From positions 1-64,000 of the forward strand of contig NZ_WQMO01000003.1 in the NCBI RefSeq assembly GCF_013366805.1: a stretch of DNA of 64,000 nucleotides, in the 5' to 3' direction. The notes under the pieces were generated by a model. The model saw nothing but the letters and a program-made list of their open reading frames with translations. It was not told the DNA's origin and did not search any database. Source of the DNA: Wolbachia endosymbiont of Litomosoides brasiliensis (GTDB lineage: Bacteria; Pseudomonadota; Alphaproteobacteria; Rickettsiales; Anaplasmataceae). The position numbers were made by a program, and so were the translations under genes. Below, piece by piece: positions 55,632 to 64,000 of the stretch; within the stretch, counting starts at the first letter, position 1, and every line of letters starts with the position of its first letter.

Positions 55632-56714
55632 ATACCAATTCTCATTTTTAGTAGGTCAAATAAATAACATTGCAGAGTGAGAAAGAGAGGTAATAAATTT
55701 GCATAAAGCGCTCTCAAGAAAAGCAATTGTACTACAAACTTCATTACGCAAAATGTTCTGTTTTATATACAATAAAAGTCTCTTAATAGGATTGAACTTG
55801 GGTGAGTATGGTGGTAGATATATGATCTCGATATTTTTAGGTACCTTTAAATTTTTTGACTTATGCTAATTAGCATAATCCATGACAAGAAAGACTTCTC
55901 ATGTTTTTAAATATTGCAATATTTGTTCAAGAAATATATTCATACAATCAGTGTTAACACATTCGGTGCAAGTAAGCTGGAATTCTTTCTATTTCTAGGG
56001 TTAACTGCACTGTAGAGACAAAAGTTTTATCTACCTATATTTTACTTTAGCCTGTATTTTAACGTCCTTTTTAAACTACCCGTGTCCAACTTTCGAATGT
56101 GTCTGCAGTTCTTTAAAAAGGAACCCTTGTTCAGGATACTTATCAATAGTCTTATTGAGTTTTTTTAAAACGCCTCTTATCTATCTTTGTCTTGTTCGTT
56201 GTAAATTGGTCTTGGCGTGATATACGAAAGCTTCATTATTTTATATGTTATAGTCTACTGTGGACTTGCTTATATTCAAGCCAAATTTTTCTGATTCTTG
56301 TTCTCATTTCTTTAATGGTAGTATTAGAGTTTTTTGTATCCATGCTTCAGCTTATCCAAATTGACTCTGATTCAATTTGGCTTTTCTATGAAGTTGAGGG
56401 AGGAGGGATAAAATATTTTTCTTCTCTTCCAAATTTCAGTGATTTATCCATGCGGTCAATACTGTTCTTTTGAAATGTGGCATATTTTTATTATAGCTGT
56501 TATGCTGTGTTTTTTTTGCTGCAATGACAGCATTTAGTTTTTTTGCAACATATGCGTTATTTTGCACTTCCTTCAACATTTCTTTTGCTGATTTCTCGAC
56601 TTTTTCATCCAATAATTCTGATCTCAACGCCATTAAACCTCGCTATTTTATTTACTTTAGTATGGCTTCTTTTCTATTATTGTTTACCGTTACTTGTACA
56701 GTGGTAATTGGTAT
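55632..56714 (-). mobile_element. IS630-type element, full-length decayed copy
   Basis: This minus-strand copy runs from ATACCAATTCTCATTTTTAG to AATTGGTAT at 56714. The region 56436-56633 keeps the N-terminal part ALRSELLDEKVEKSAKEMLK and LNAVIAAKKTQHNSYNKNMP. Stops interrupt the rest. A plus-strand 3' half follows directly. Confidence 0.85.
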
Positions 56715-57131
56715 AGGTATCCTGAACAAGAGTTATTCATCTTTGATGGATTGTGGTTTGCACACGTTCAAAAGTTGAACACAGGTGGTTTAAAAAGGGC
56801 GTTAGAACATAGGTTAAGGTAAAATTAAGGTAGACAAAATTTTTATCTCTATCTAAAAACATGAGAAGTCTTTCTTGTCATGGATTATGCTAATTAGCAT
56901 AAGTCAAAAAATTTAAAGGTACCTAAAAATATCGAGATCATATATCTACCACCATACTCACCCAAGTTCAATCCTATTAAGAGACTTTTATTGTATATAA
57001 AACAGAACATTTTGCGTAATGAAGTTTGTAGTACAATTGCTTTTCTTGAGAGCGCTTTATGCAAATTTATTACCTCTCTTTCTCACTCTGCAATGTTATT
57101 TATTTGACCTACTAAAAATGAGAATTGATAT
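56715..57131 (+). mobile_element. IS630-type element, 3' half only
   Basis: This plus-strand 3' half starts at GGTATCCTGAACAAGAG, nearly the same point as the half copy at 3191. It has an internal deletion near 56850 and ends GAATTGATAT at 57131. It forms a fold-back composite with the preceding copy. Confidence 0.8.
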
Positions 57132-57138
57132 TAGCCCC

Positions 57139-57345
57139 ATTTATTAATGTACCAATTAAAGTTTCGTCTGTACTTTGCCATTAATGACAAGCCTTGTTCT
57201 TTGAAGATCAACATACATAGTTGCTCCAGAATTTGCTCCCTTTATTGCCTTTTGGAGCTCTTAACTTATTAAAATCAGGTTTTTCAGCCTGAGCTTTCAG
57301 CATAAATGCTGGATTTTCCTTATTAATATCTTGATATATGTTGCT
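57139..57345 (-). pseudogene. Hypothetical protein fragment, frameshifted
   Basis: Joined across frames, the minus strand reads INKENPAFMLKAQAEKPDFN, then ELQKAIKGANSGATMYVDLQ and RTRLVINGKVQTKL, and another frame change before LIGTLINGAN. The fragment abuts an IS at one side and fades out on the other. I recognise no family. The remaining 57346-57480 is AT-rich upstream sequence of recG. Confidence 0.4.
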
Positions 57346-57480
57346 AATGATATAATAATATATTAAATTATTAATAGCTTAATAAGCATATCTAGTATAA
57401 ACTTTATGATAGAAAACAGTGTATAGCTTGACTATATGGTGACAGGGCTTTAAGAAGATTAATAAACAGTTTTACATAAT

Positions 57481-59529
57481 ATGAATGTCAATGAGCAACC
57501 AGATGTGCTGACTTTTCTAAATGGCAATCTAAAAGGCATATCTAAATTCCATTTAGGAATACTGCCTAAACTTTGTGGTGGGAACAAAGTGGTGGACCTG
57601 CTATTTTATAAACCACTCAGTTATGTAGATAGAAGCAAGTCACTACTTGACGCTCAAGTTGGAGAGCTTGCAACTTTCATCGCGAAAGTCTATGAGCATC
57701 AACTTCCGACCTTTAGAGGTAGGCCATATAAGATAGTCGTTGAAAGTGAAAGCCATTGTATATTTATAGTTTTTTTTAATTACTCAATCAAGTATTTATA
57801 TAGATTATTTCCAATTGGAGCCAGTGTGATTATCAGTGGTAAACTCGAGAAATTTGCTGAGAATTGGCAAATTGCCCACCCAGATTACGTGTTGCTTGAC
57901 ACCAGTCAATTTAAAAAAATAGCTTGCATAGAACCAGTTTACCGATTATGTCGCGGCATTACTAACAAGAGTATTAGGAACATAATGGACTCCTATCTAA
58001 AAGAGCTGTCTGGCTTGCCAGAGTGGATAAGTGATACATTAATTAAACAAAATAAATGGCTAAGTTGGAAGGAAAGCATCATAAAGCTGCATAGACCAGA
58101 TTCATTGGCAGAGGCAGAAGCTTGCAGGAGAAGGCTTGCTTATGATGAATTGTTTGCATATCAGATGGCGCTAAAATTTGCAAGAGAAAGTTATGTAAAG
58201 AAGGGGGGACGAGAATTTGCAATATCCAACAGATATAAAGAACAAGTTTTAAATGAATTGTCGTTTCAGCTAACAAATGATCAAATTCGCGCAATAGATG
58301 AAATCTCAGAGAGACAGAAATCCAAATGCCGTATGGTAAGCTTGCTGCAAGGTGATGTTGGTAGTGGCAAGACTGTGGTTGCACTTTTTGTGATGCTAAA
58401 TGTGATAGAGAATAACATGCAAGTAGCTTTGATGGCACCAACTACTATCTTAGCGGAGCAGCACTATAACTGGATCGAAGAGGTATTGTCTTATACCGAT
58501 ATAAAAGTTGCTTTACTTACTGGTAAAACTGCATGCAAGGAGAGAAGGATTATTACAAACGAACTTGCAAGTGGTATTTTAAATATAATAATTGGCACTC
58601 ACACGCTATTTCAAGCTAATGTTACATTTAAAAATTTAGGGCTTGCAGTCATAGATGAGCAACAGAGATTTGGAGTGATGCAGAGAAACTGCTTGGTAAA
58701 TAAAGGAGAAAGTGTTGATATACTTTTTATTACGGCAACTCCAATCCCAAGAACTTTGCAGCAGGCTATATATGGTGATGTCGAATATTCAATTCTGAGA
58801 GAAAAACCAAAATCCAGACTGCCAATAAAAACTGTAGCTATAAACATCAAAAAATTAGCAGATGTTATTGAAAAACTAAAAAGTGCTATAAATAGAGGCG
58901 GAAAAGCATATTGGATTTGTCCATATATAGAAGGAAATGAAGGACTCAATATTGCTGCAGCGGAGATGCGCTTTCAGGAATTACAAAAGACATTTTTTGA
59001 TAAAGTTAGGATAGTACATGGAAAATTAACTCAAGATCAGAAAGATCAAGTTATGTTTTCCTTCAAAAAGAATGAGTTTCCTCTTCTTGTTGCAACTACT
59101 GTGATAGAGGTTGGTATAGATGTACCAGATGCAACCATTATGATTATAGAAAATGCAGAACGATTTGGGCTATCGCAATTACATCAGTTAAGAGGCAGAG
59201 TAGGGCGAGGAAATAAACCGTCTTTTTGTGTATTATTATATGATAACCTAAGTAAAAGCTCATCTTCAAAATTAAAAATCATGTGCGAGTCACAGGATGG
59301 ATTTTACATTGCTGAAAAGGACATGATGCTAAGAGGCAGTGGAGATATCCTGGGCCTAAAACAATCAGGGTGCATGGAATTTAAGTTTGCTGATTTATAC
59401 AAGGACAAAAAACTACTCAACCTTGCATACAATAATGCAAAAAGTACAGCTGCTGAGAATAAGTCTTTTGAATTGCTGCTTGATATATTTGAATATAGAA
59501 ATAGATTACATTTTTCGAAGCTTCAGTGA
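57481..59529 (+). CDS. recG: ATP-dependent DNA helicase RecG
   Basis: RecG remodels stalled replication forks and Holliday junctions. The N-terminal wedge/OB domain (about residues 60-160) precedes the superfamily 2 motor: Walker A GDVGSGKT at 291-298, LMAPTTILAEQHYNWIEEV (Ia), DEQQRFG at 392-398 (II), TATPIPRTLQQ (III), TTVIEVGIDVPDATIMIIEN (V) and QLRGRVGRG (VI). The length of 682 residues is typical. The product is complete despite dead IS copies on both sides. Confidence 0.96.
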   Translation: MNVNEQPDVLTFLNGNLKGISKFHLGILPKLCGGNKVVDLLFYKPLSYVDRSKSLLDAQVGELATFIAKVYEHQLPTFRGRPYKIVVESESHCIFIVFFNYSIKYLYRLFPIGASVIISGKLEKFAENWQIAHPDYVLLDTSQFKKIACIEPVYRLCRGITNKSIRNIMDSYLKELSGLPEWISDTLIKQNKWLSWKESIIKLHRPDSLAEAEACRRRLAYDELFAYQMALKFARESYVKKGGREFAISNRYKEQVLNELSFQLTNDQIRAIDEISERQKSKCRMVSLLQGDVGSGKTVVALFVMLNVIENNMQVALMAPTTILAEQHYNWIEEVLSYTDIKVALLTGKTACKERRIITNELASGILNIIIGTHTLFQANVTFKNLGLAVIDEQQRFGVMQRNCLVNKGESVDILFITATPIPRTLQQAIYGDVEYSILREKPKSRLPIKTVAINIKKLADVIEKLKSAINRGGKAYWICPYIEGNEGLNIAAAEMRFQELQKTFFDKVRIVHGKLTQDQKDQVMFSFKKNEFPLLVATTVIEVGIDVPDATIMIIENAERFGLSQLHQLRGRVGRGNKPSFCVLLYDNLSKSSSSKLKIMCESQDGFYIAEKDMMLRGSGDILGLKQSGCMEFKFADLYKDKKLLNLAYNNAKSTAAENKSFELLLDIFEYRNRLHFSKLQ

Positions 59530-59749
59530 AAGGGTGTAGTGTTATTGATGGCATAAAAGACTCCGATTTGTATAGAAGATTTCTTTGTGTTCGATCACAA
59601 ACAGATTTACACCATATTCCATTGTTTAAAGCCTTGCGTATAATTATCCCTTCAAGTTCTTCCATCTTTTTGCCTGAGTCAATAGGGCTTTTATAAAATC
59701 TGCCTTACCCTTTATATATGCCTCTCTATTTTTAACGGAGGTTTTACTG
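59530..59749 (-). pseudogene. Hypothetical protein remnant, frameshifted and truncated by IS
   Basis: The minus strand reads NREAYIKGKADFIKALLTQA and then, after a one-base frame change in an A-run near 59663, MEELEGIIIRKALNNGIWCK, SVCDRTQRNLLYKSESFMPS and ITLHPFTEA. The upstream part is cut by the IS at 59750. The family is not recognised. It converges with recG. Confidence 0.4.
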
Positions 59750-60789
59750 ATACCAATTCCCACTGTACAAAGAACAGGTAGACGATAATGGAAAAGAAGC
59801 ATACTGGAGTAAATAAAATAGGGAGGTTTAAATGTCGTTGAGATCAAAATTATTGGATGAAAAAGTCGTATAATCAGTAAAAGAGATGATGAGGGAAGTG
59901 CGAAATAATGCATATGTTGCAAGAAAAACTAAATGCTGTTCAAGAACAGCACTGACTGCATGGATAAATCACTAAAATTTGGAAGAAAAGAAAAATTATT
60001 TACTCCCCCTCAACGTCATAGAAGAACTAGATTGAATCAGAGTCAATTTGAACAAGTTGAAGCATGAATACAGGAGAACCTAATGTTACCGTTAAAGAAA
60101 TGGGAATAAGAATCCAGGAAAAGTTTAGCTTAAATGTCACAAGTTTACAGTACACCGTAATATGTAAAAAATGAAGTTTTCATATATTGTGAAAAGACCA
60201 ATTCACAATGAACAAGAAAGGTAGACAGGAAGAGTTTTTAAAACTTAATAAGACTATTGGTAAATATCCTAGATAAGAGTTATTTTTTTTCGATGAACCA
60301 CAGTTTTGCACACATTCGAAAGTTGAACATGAGTGGTTAAAAAGGGGCATTAGAACACAGGTTAAAGTAAAATTAGGTAGACAAAATTTTTATCTTTACA
60401 GTGCAGTTAATTCTAGGAATAGAGAGAGTTCTAGCTTATTTGTGTCTAATGTCAACACTGATTGTATGAATATATTTCTTGAACAAATGTTGTGATGTTT
60501 AAGAATACGAGAAGCCTTTCTTATCATGAATTATGTTAGTTGGCATAAGTCAAAAATTTAAAGGTACCTAAAAATATTGAGATTATATACCTACCACCAT
60601 ACTCACCTGGACTCAATCCTATTAGAGACTTTGGTTATATATAAAATAGAATATTCTGCGTAATAGAGTCTGTAATAAAGTTGCTTTACTTGAGAGTGCT
60701 TTGTGCAAATTTATTACCTCTCTTTCTTGCTCCGCAATTAAACAACTCTACAATGTTACTTATTGATCCACTGACATGAGAATTGGTAT
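59750..60789 (+). mobile_element. IS630-type element, full-length decayed copy
   Basis: This is a single plus-strand copy of about 1,040 bases from ATACCAATTCCCACTGT to GAGAATTGGTAT. Numerous stops and frameshifts are present. It has one hypothetical relic on its left and the RelE-like relic on its right, so it probably truncated both or joined a deletion between them. Confidence 0.85.
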
Positions 60790-61272
60790 AAGGAAGTTGT
60801 ATTCCTTTAGTAGTCTTCTATTCTTTTTTAATCTGCCACGTAATAGTTTACCAAATTCAATTGGATCAGTTATGAGTCGCTCATTTATTACTTTTGTAGT
60901 TTTTGATCTTGTTATTTTGGGGAGATTGGGAAAATTTATTTCAGTAAAGTTTTTTGAGTAAATAATGTCGTATTTCAGTTCATGTCCTCGCTCTTTCAGG
61001 TAGCACTGTGCTCCAGTTATACCCTTTCCCTTAATAATATTGGCTAATGCAATCTCCTCTATTTTACATTTAATTCTTTCTGTGATTAACCTTCTTGCCA
61101 GTTCTTGAATAGGCTCCTTAGTTACTTCAGCTAGTCTAGCAAGGTGATGTGAGGTTTTTAGATCGAGTGCTATGTTAATCTTGAACCTATTATAAGTTTT
61201 ACTAAAGCCGAATACTGCAGCTGGTATAGAACGTTTTTCTAGATTTTCAATAAAAAAGAGTGTTTACATAAA
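60790..61272 (-). pseudogene. RelBE-type toxin-antitoxin relic in one reading frame
   Basis: A single minus-strand frame without a usable start runs from ATG-TAA at 61267-61272 to the IS. The upstream part (IALDLKTSHHLARLAEVTKE, PIQELARRLITERI) looks like a ribbon-helix-helix antitoxin. The downstream part (DIIYSKNFTEINFPNLPK, TTKVINERLITDPIEFGKLL, RGRLKKNRRLLKEY) looks like RelE, whose usual end (YRIIYEI) is missing at the IS boundary. No stop separates the two halves, so they are fused in frame. Dead for lack of a start and a C-terminus. Confidence 0.7.
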
Positions 61273-61334
61273 ACCTCATGAATCAGGCAATGGACACAGA
61301 GAAAGTAGTTATATATTGTACATTTGTGGTAGGT

Positions 61335-62045
61335 TTAATAACGTACACTAATCTCTCTCTTTATCTTATACGAATTAGTCAGGTAAAGTGAATACAATAT
61401 CCACACTACTAAAAAAAATGTGATATAAAATATAAACATTGTAATTAACGGTAACAGTAGAGAACCTTCTATTGCTACTCCACCTTTTCTGAGAATACTT
61501 GCTGGTTGATGAAGAGTAGACCAAAGATTTACAGAGAATTTTACTATAGGGATATTTATAGCACTAAAGATGGCAAATACTGCTGCTGATTTTTTAGTTC
61601 TTTCTTCATTATCAAAAGCACTCCACAATGAAAGGTATCCAACGTATAGAAAAAATAAGATCAGCATTGAAGTAAGCCTTGCATCCCATACCCACCAAGT
61701 ACCCCATGTTCCTTTTCCCCAGATGCTGCCTGTGATTAAACATATTGCAGAAAAGACCATCCCTGCAGGAGCGGCAGCATGTGCCAAAACGCTAGCAATG
61801 TTATTACTCCATACTAGGGAAATGAAACTGAGTGATGCAATTAATCCATATATTCCGAGAGAAAGCCATGCGGAGGGCACATGAAGATACATAATGCGTA
61901 CAATTTCTCCTTGTTTATAATCCTCTGGGGAGAAAACTAAAGCTAAAAACATTCCAGCTAAAAAACATGCAAAACAAATAACCACAAGCCAAGGCAGAGC
62001 TTTCTTAGCAAAATAAGGGAAATTTTTAGGCTTTAATGAAAACAT
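61335..62045 (-). CDS. ccmC: Heme exporter protein CcmC
   Basis: CcmC moves heme to CcmE for cytochrome c maturation. The 236-residue protein has six transmembrane helices, MYLHVPSAWLSLGIYGL and LAHAAAPAGMVFSAICLITG (periplasmic heme-ligand histidines), and the tryptophan-rich WWD signature GTWGTWWVWDARLTSMLILF (about residues 117-136). The length is normal. The other ccm genes are not in this window, consistent with the scattered ccm genes of Rickettsiales. It reads away from the PPDK regulator gene. Confidence 0.95.
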   Translation of the reverse strand: MFSLKPKNFPYFAKKALPWLVVICFACFLAGMFLALVFSPEDYKQGEIVRIMYLHVPSAWLSLGIYGLIASLSFISLVWSNNIASVLAHAAAPAGMVFSAICLITGSIWGKGTWGTWWVWDARLTSMLILFFLYVGYLSLWSAFDNEERTKKSAAVFAIFSAINIPIVKFSVNLWSTLHQPASILRKGGVAIEGSLLLPLITMFIFYITFFLVVWILYSLYLTNSYKIKREISVRY

Positions 62046-62606
62046 TTACTTCAAGAATAATTATATTAAGAATCTATCAGTTAGTTTGAGATTTATCAAC
62101 AGGATAGTGTCTATGTTTACATAGGCGGCAAATTAGCACGATCCACCTTTACGTAGTCCTGTTAAAAAGCTGTATTTTAACGTGAGGTTGGCTGCTTTTG
62201 CGCTCACCAACTTAGTGCCCAATCTGGATTGCAATGTTACACGCTGCAATGATACCATTCTTGTTTCTCCCAAGTTACTTCGGCTACAGATGCTTAGAAA
62301 ATTTACTAAGTAAAAAAAGGTAAAAGGATCCCTGCTATAGTTATTCACTATCTATTTTTTTAGCGTTCTTTGCTATCTCAAACGCTTAAAGTGCAAAAAG
62401 TTAAACATAAGATGCCAAATATGTTGAGCCTTTTGTTGTTTTATCTGTGCAGACTAAAGCTAAATGAATAGATTTAGAGCTAAGATGAGGGGCTGGAGAG
62501 TTTGTCAAGTGGTTTTTAGCCCCAACTCTCTGTTTTTATGTTCATGCAATTTTAGTAGCAGGTTGCTTAAATCTGTACTATTATTTAACATGATGCTACA
62601 TAAAAC
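62046..62606. repeat. 561-base gap with dispersed repeat, copy B
   Basis: No protein gene is supported here. From about 62300 to 62460 (minus-strand sense) lies a second copy of the repeat at 23536-23770, lacking about 75 internal bases. It contains the same AATAGATAGTGAATAACT block and the TCTTATGTTTAA block. A 71-codon frame on the minus strand at 62133-62348 lies in and beside this repeat and has no recognised domain. Confidence 0.55.
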
Positions 62607-63425
62607 ATGACTCTTAAAAAGCTCAATTTACACTTAGTATCAGACTCGAGCGGTGAAACTGTTATATCAGTTGCAAAGTCAGCTCTGAAGCACTTTCGTT
62701 CTGTAGAGACGGTTGAATATGTTTGGTCTTTTGTGAAAGAAGAAGAACAAATTGATAAAATTTTGGAGGAAATCAACAAGAAAAGTAATGAGCATAACTT
62801 TGTTGTATGCACCATTACTAATGATGAGCTAAGAAAATATCTAAAAGATAACTGTGTGAAATTGAAAATTCCCTATAGAGCGATATTATCACATATTATT
62901 AGGGAGATTTCGTCCTATCTTGAAATTGAAAAAGAAGAAAAGCTTGACTTGTATACTGAGATAAATGCTGAATATTTTCAGCGCATCGAGGTAATAAATT
63001 ACACTATTAATCATGATGATGGACAAAATGTTCAAGACATTGATAAATCAGACATAATCTTGATTGGAGTTTCACGTACGTCAAAATCTCCCACCAGTAT
63101 GTATTTAGCTTATCGTGGCTATAAAGTTGCAAATATTCCTTTTATTGGTGAAATACCCTTTTATATTGACTTGTCAAAATTGAAAGATAAACTAACAATA
63201 GGGTTAACAATAGACGTAAATAGGCTGGTCGAAATACGCAAGAATAGGCTTACTTCAATTAACAACGAAGATAATAATATATATGCTGATCCCAAGAAAG
63301 TAGAAAAGGAAATTAAAAAAGCAGAGGAGCTCTTTAAACAGAATAACTGGCCAACTATTGATGTAACACAAAAGTCGATCGAGGAAGTATCAGCAACAAT
63401 TATACAATATTTTAATAGGGTATAG
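62607..63425 (+). CDS. Pyruvate, phosphate dikinase regulatory protein
   Basis: This bifunctional kinase-pyrophosphorylase (DUF299 family) uses ADP to inactivate PPDK by threonine phosphorylation and phosphate to reactivate it. The N-terminal [20 protein letters not shown] and the nucleotide loop [20 protein letters not shown] (about residues 150-169) are diagnostic, with ERK-like [13 protein letters not shown] after it. The length of 272 residues is typical. PPDK itself is not in the window. Wolbachia use PPDK instead of pyruvate kinase, so this gene controls that step (family knowledge). Confidence 0.92.
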   Translation: MTLKKLNLHLVSDSSGETVISVAKSALKHFRSVETVEYVWSFVKEEEQIDKILEEINKKSNEHNFVVCTITNDELRKYLKDNCVKLKIPYRAILSHIIREISSYLEIEKEEKLDLYTEINAEYFQRIEVINYTINHDDGQNVQDIDKSDIILIGVSRTSKSPTSMYLAYRGYKVANIPFIGEIPFYIDLSKLKDKLTIGLTIDVNRLVEIRKNRLTSINNEDNNIYADPKKVEKEIKKAEELFKQNNWPTIDVTQKSIEEVSATIIQYFNRV

Positions 63426-63491
63426 GTAGTTTATCAATTGACTAGCTTTTTATAGGTGGCCATAATGTGGTAATTTAGTGCTGAGATACGT

Positions 63492-63620
63492 ATGAAAGTC
63501 AAAGGTTCATTAAGATCCCACCGCAACAGAGATAAAAATTGTAAAGTTGTGAAAAGGGGCGGTAAGATTTACATTATAAATAAAATAAAGCCGAGGTGCA
63601 AAACACGTCAGGGCTCTTAA
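63492..63620 (+). CDS. rpmJ: 50S ribosomal protein L36
   Basis: This 42-residue gene begins [20 protein letters not shown] and continues [20 protein letters not shown] before TAA. It matches alphaproteobacterial L36, including the C-minus forms with a single early cysteine and IYIINK. It stands alone between the PPDK regulator gene and ftsB. The following 63621-63779 has no coding frame; GGTCCTGAGAGGGC near 63719 may form a weak hairpin. Confidence 0.92.
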   Translation: MKVKGSLRSHRNRDKNCKVVKRGGKIYIINKIKPRCKTRQGS

Positions 63621-63779
63621 GGTTAGTTGTCTTAAGGTGCGGGGAAAAGTACGGCACTACATGTAAGTGTTAGCATGCTTTCTGGTGTAAGTACTTAATT
63701 TGGAAAAGTATCATAAGAGGGTCCTGAGAGGGCTTAGTTTTTTGTTTATCTCTCCATATTATATGTTTCTTAATTTCTT

Positions 63780-64000
63780 GTGTGTGGAAGTATTTCTCAA
63801 AAAAAGAAAAAGTTACTGTATTTAAGTGCAGCTTTGCTCGTTTCTTCTCTTACACTGTGTTTTAGTATTAGTGCAATTACAGACAAACGTGGCTTATTGG
63901 TCTTAATAGATTTAAAAAAAGAAATAGGGTGCACTAAAATTTTGCTGAAAAATATCTCTATTTGAGAAAGAGAAGTTGAGTAACAAGGTACTTGGCTTAT
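63780..64000 (+). pseudogene. ftsB: FtsB-like septum protein with a frameshift, runs off the window
   Basis: FtsB (DivIC family) is a small bitopic division protein. From GTG at 63780 the frame shows a transmembrane helix (LLYLSAALLVSSLTLCFSIS), the family signature DKRGLLVLIDLKKEI and then stops at 63963-63965. Removing one A from the AAAAA tract at 63948-63952 restores KISLFEKEKLSNKVLGL to the window end, the start of the coiled coil. So there is a one-base shift in a homopolymer: a true lesion, a slippage site or an assembly error. Whether the full gene is functional cannot be judged. Confidence 0.7.

Noticed and set aside
62133-62348. 71-codon minus-strand frame as a gene
   Set aside because: It runs into the noncoding repeat shared with 23.5 kb and has no domain; treated as part of the repeat region.
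63621-63779. Possible small RNA (6S, 4.5S or RNase P) after rpmJ
   Set aside because: I could not find the conserved core sequences of any of these RNAs and the possible hairpin is weak.

Overview
The window is a piece of a Wolbachia chromosome (Rickettsiales, Anaplasmataceae). Evidence seen in the sequence: low G+C, one continuous reading frame joining rpoB and rpoC (known from Wolbachia and relatives), a permuted two-piece tmRNA gene of the alphaproteobacterial kind with the tag ANDNFAAENNVAVAA, a VirB8 paralogue, and heavy gene decay. Every mobile-element copy is dead and at least nine genes are broken. That suggests a strain with long genetic isolation, perhaps from a filarial nematode; the strain assignment is inference.

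Layout. 0-5.5 kb: iscS, an outer-membrane propeller pseudogene split by an IS pair, and surA. 5.7-9.5 kb: mnmE, tRNA-Ser and a nested IS block. 9.6-16.2 kb: topA, trhO, a decayed iron-permease gene (fbpB), apaG and purK. 16.3-25.3 kb: three IS blocks around udg, def, ftsA and map. 25.3-30.4 kb: an MFS fragment, an IHF/HU gene followed by a dead merR, a PAS protein, rpmI-rplT, fmt, a small membrane protein and carA. 30.5-43.7 kb: the conserved block tRNA-Tyr, tRNA-Gly, tuf, tRNA-Trp, secE, nusG, rplK, rplA, rplJ, rplL, rpoBC. 43.8-50.3 kb: an IS relic, ssrA with a consensus promoter, sspB, yggT, ftsK, mraY, rnhB and virB8. 50.4-64 kb: decayed genes and IS blocks alternate with holB, tsaC, miaA, recG, ccmC, the PPDK regulator gene and rpmJ; the start of ftsB, with a frameshift, runs off the edge.

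Functional themes. The live genes are core functions: transcription and translation (rpoBC, tuf, ribosomal proteins, fmt/def/map for N-terminal processing, mnmE/miaA/trhO/tsaC for tRNA modification), replication and repair (topA, holB, recG, udg, rnhB), division and wall precursors (ftsA, ftsK, mraY, ftsB), trans-translation (ssrA with the predicted adaptor gene sspB immediately downstream), and cofactor or nucleotide supply (iscS, ccmC, carA, purK). The decayed genes are accessory: iron import, an efflux pump, a MerR regulator, a BamB-like propeller and a RelBE-type toxin-antitoxin pair.

The most unusual features are: (1) about 12.5 kb of one IS630-type family, often arranged as a complete copy followed head-on by the 3' half of another, giving fold-back composites, with identical tracts shared between dead copies; (2) a NusG with two N-terminal (NGN-like) domains in tandem; (3) the ssrA-sspB neighbourhood; (4) a RelBE relic in which antitoxin and toxin lie in one frame. 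I found no CRISPR array, rRNA, prophage structural gene or intact transposase.
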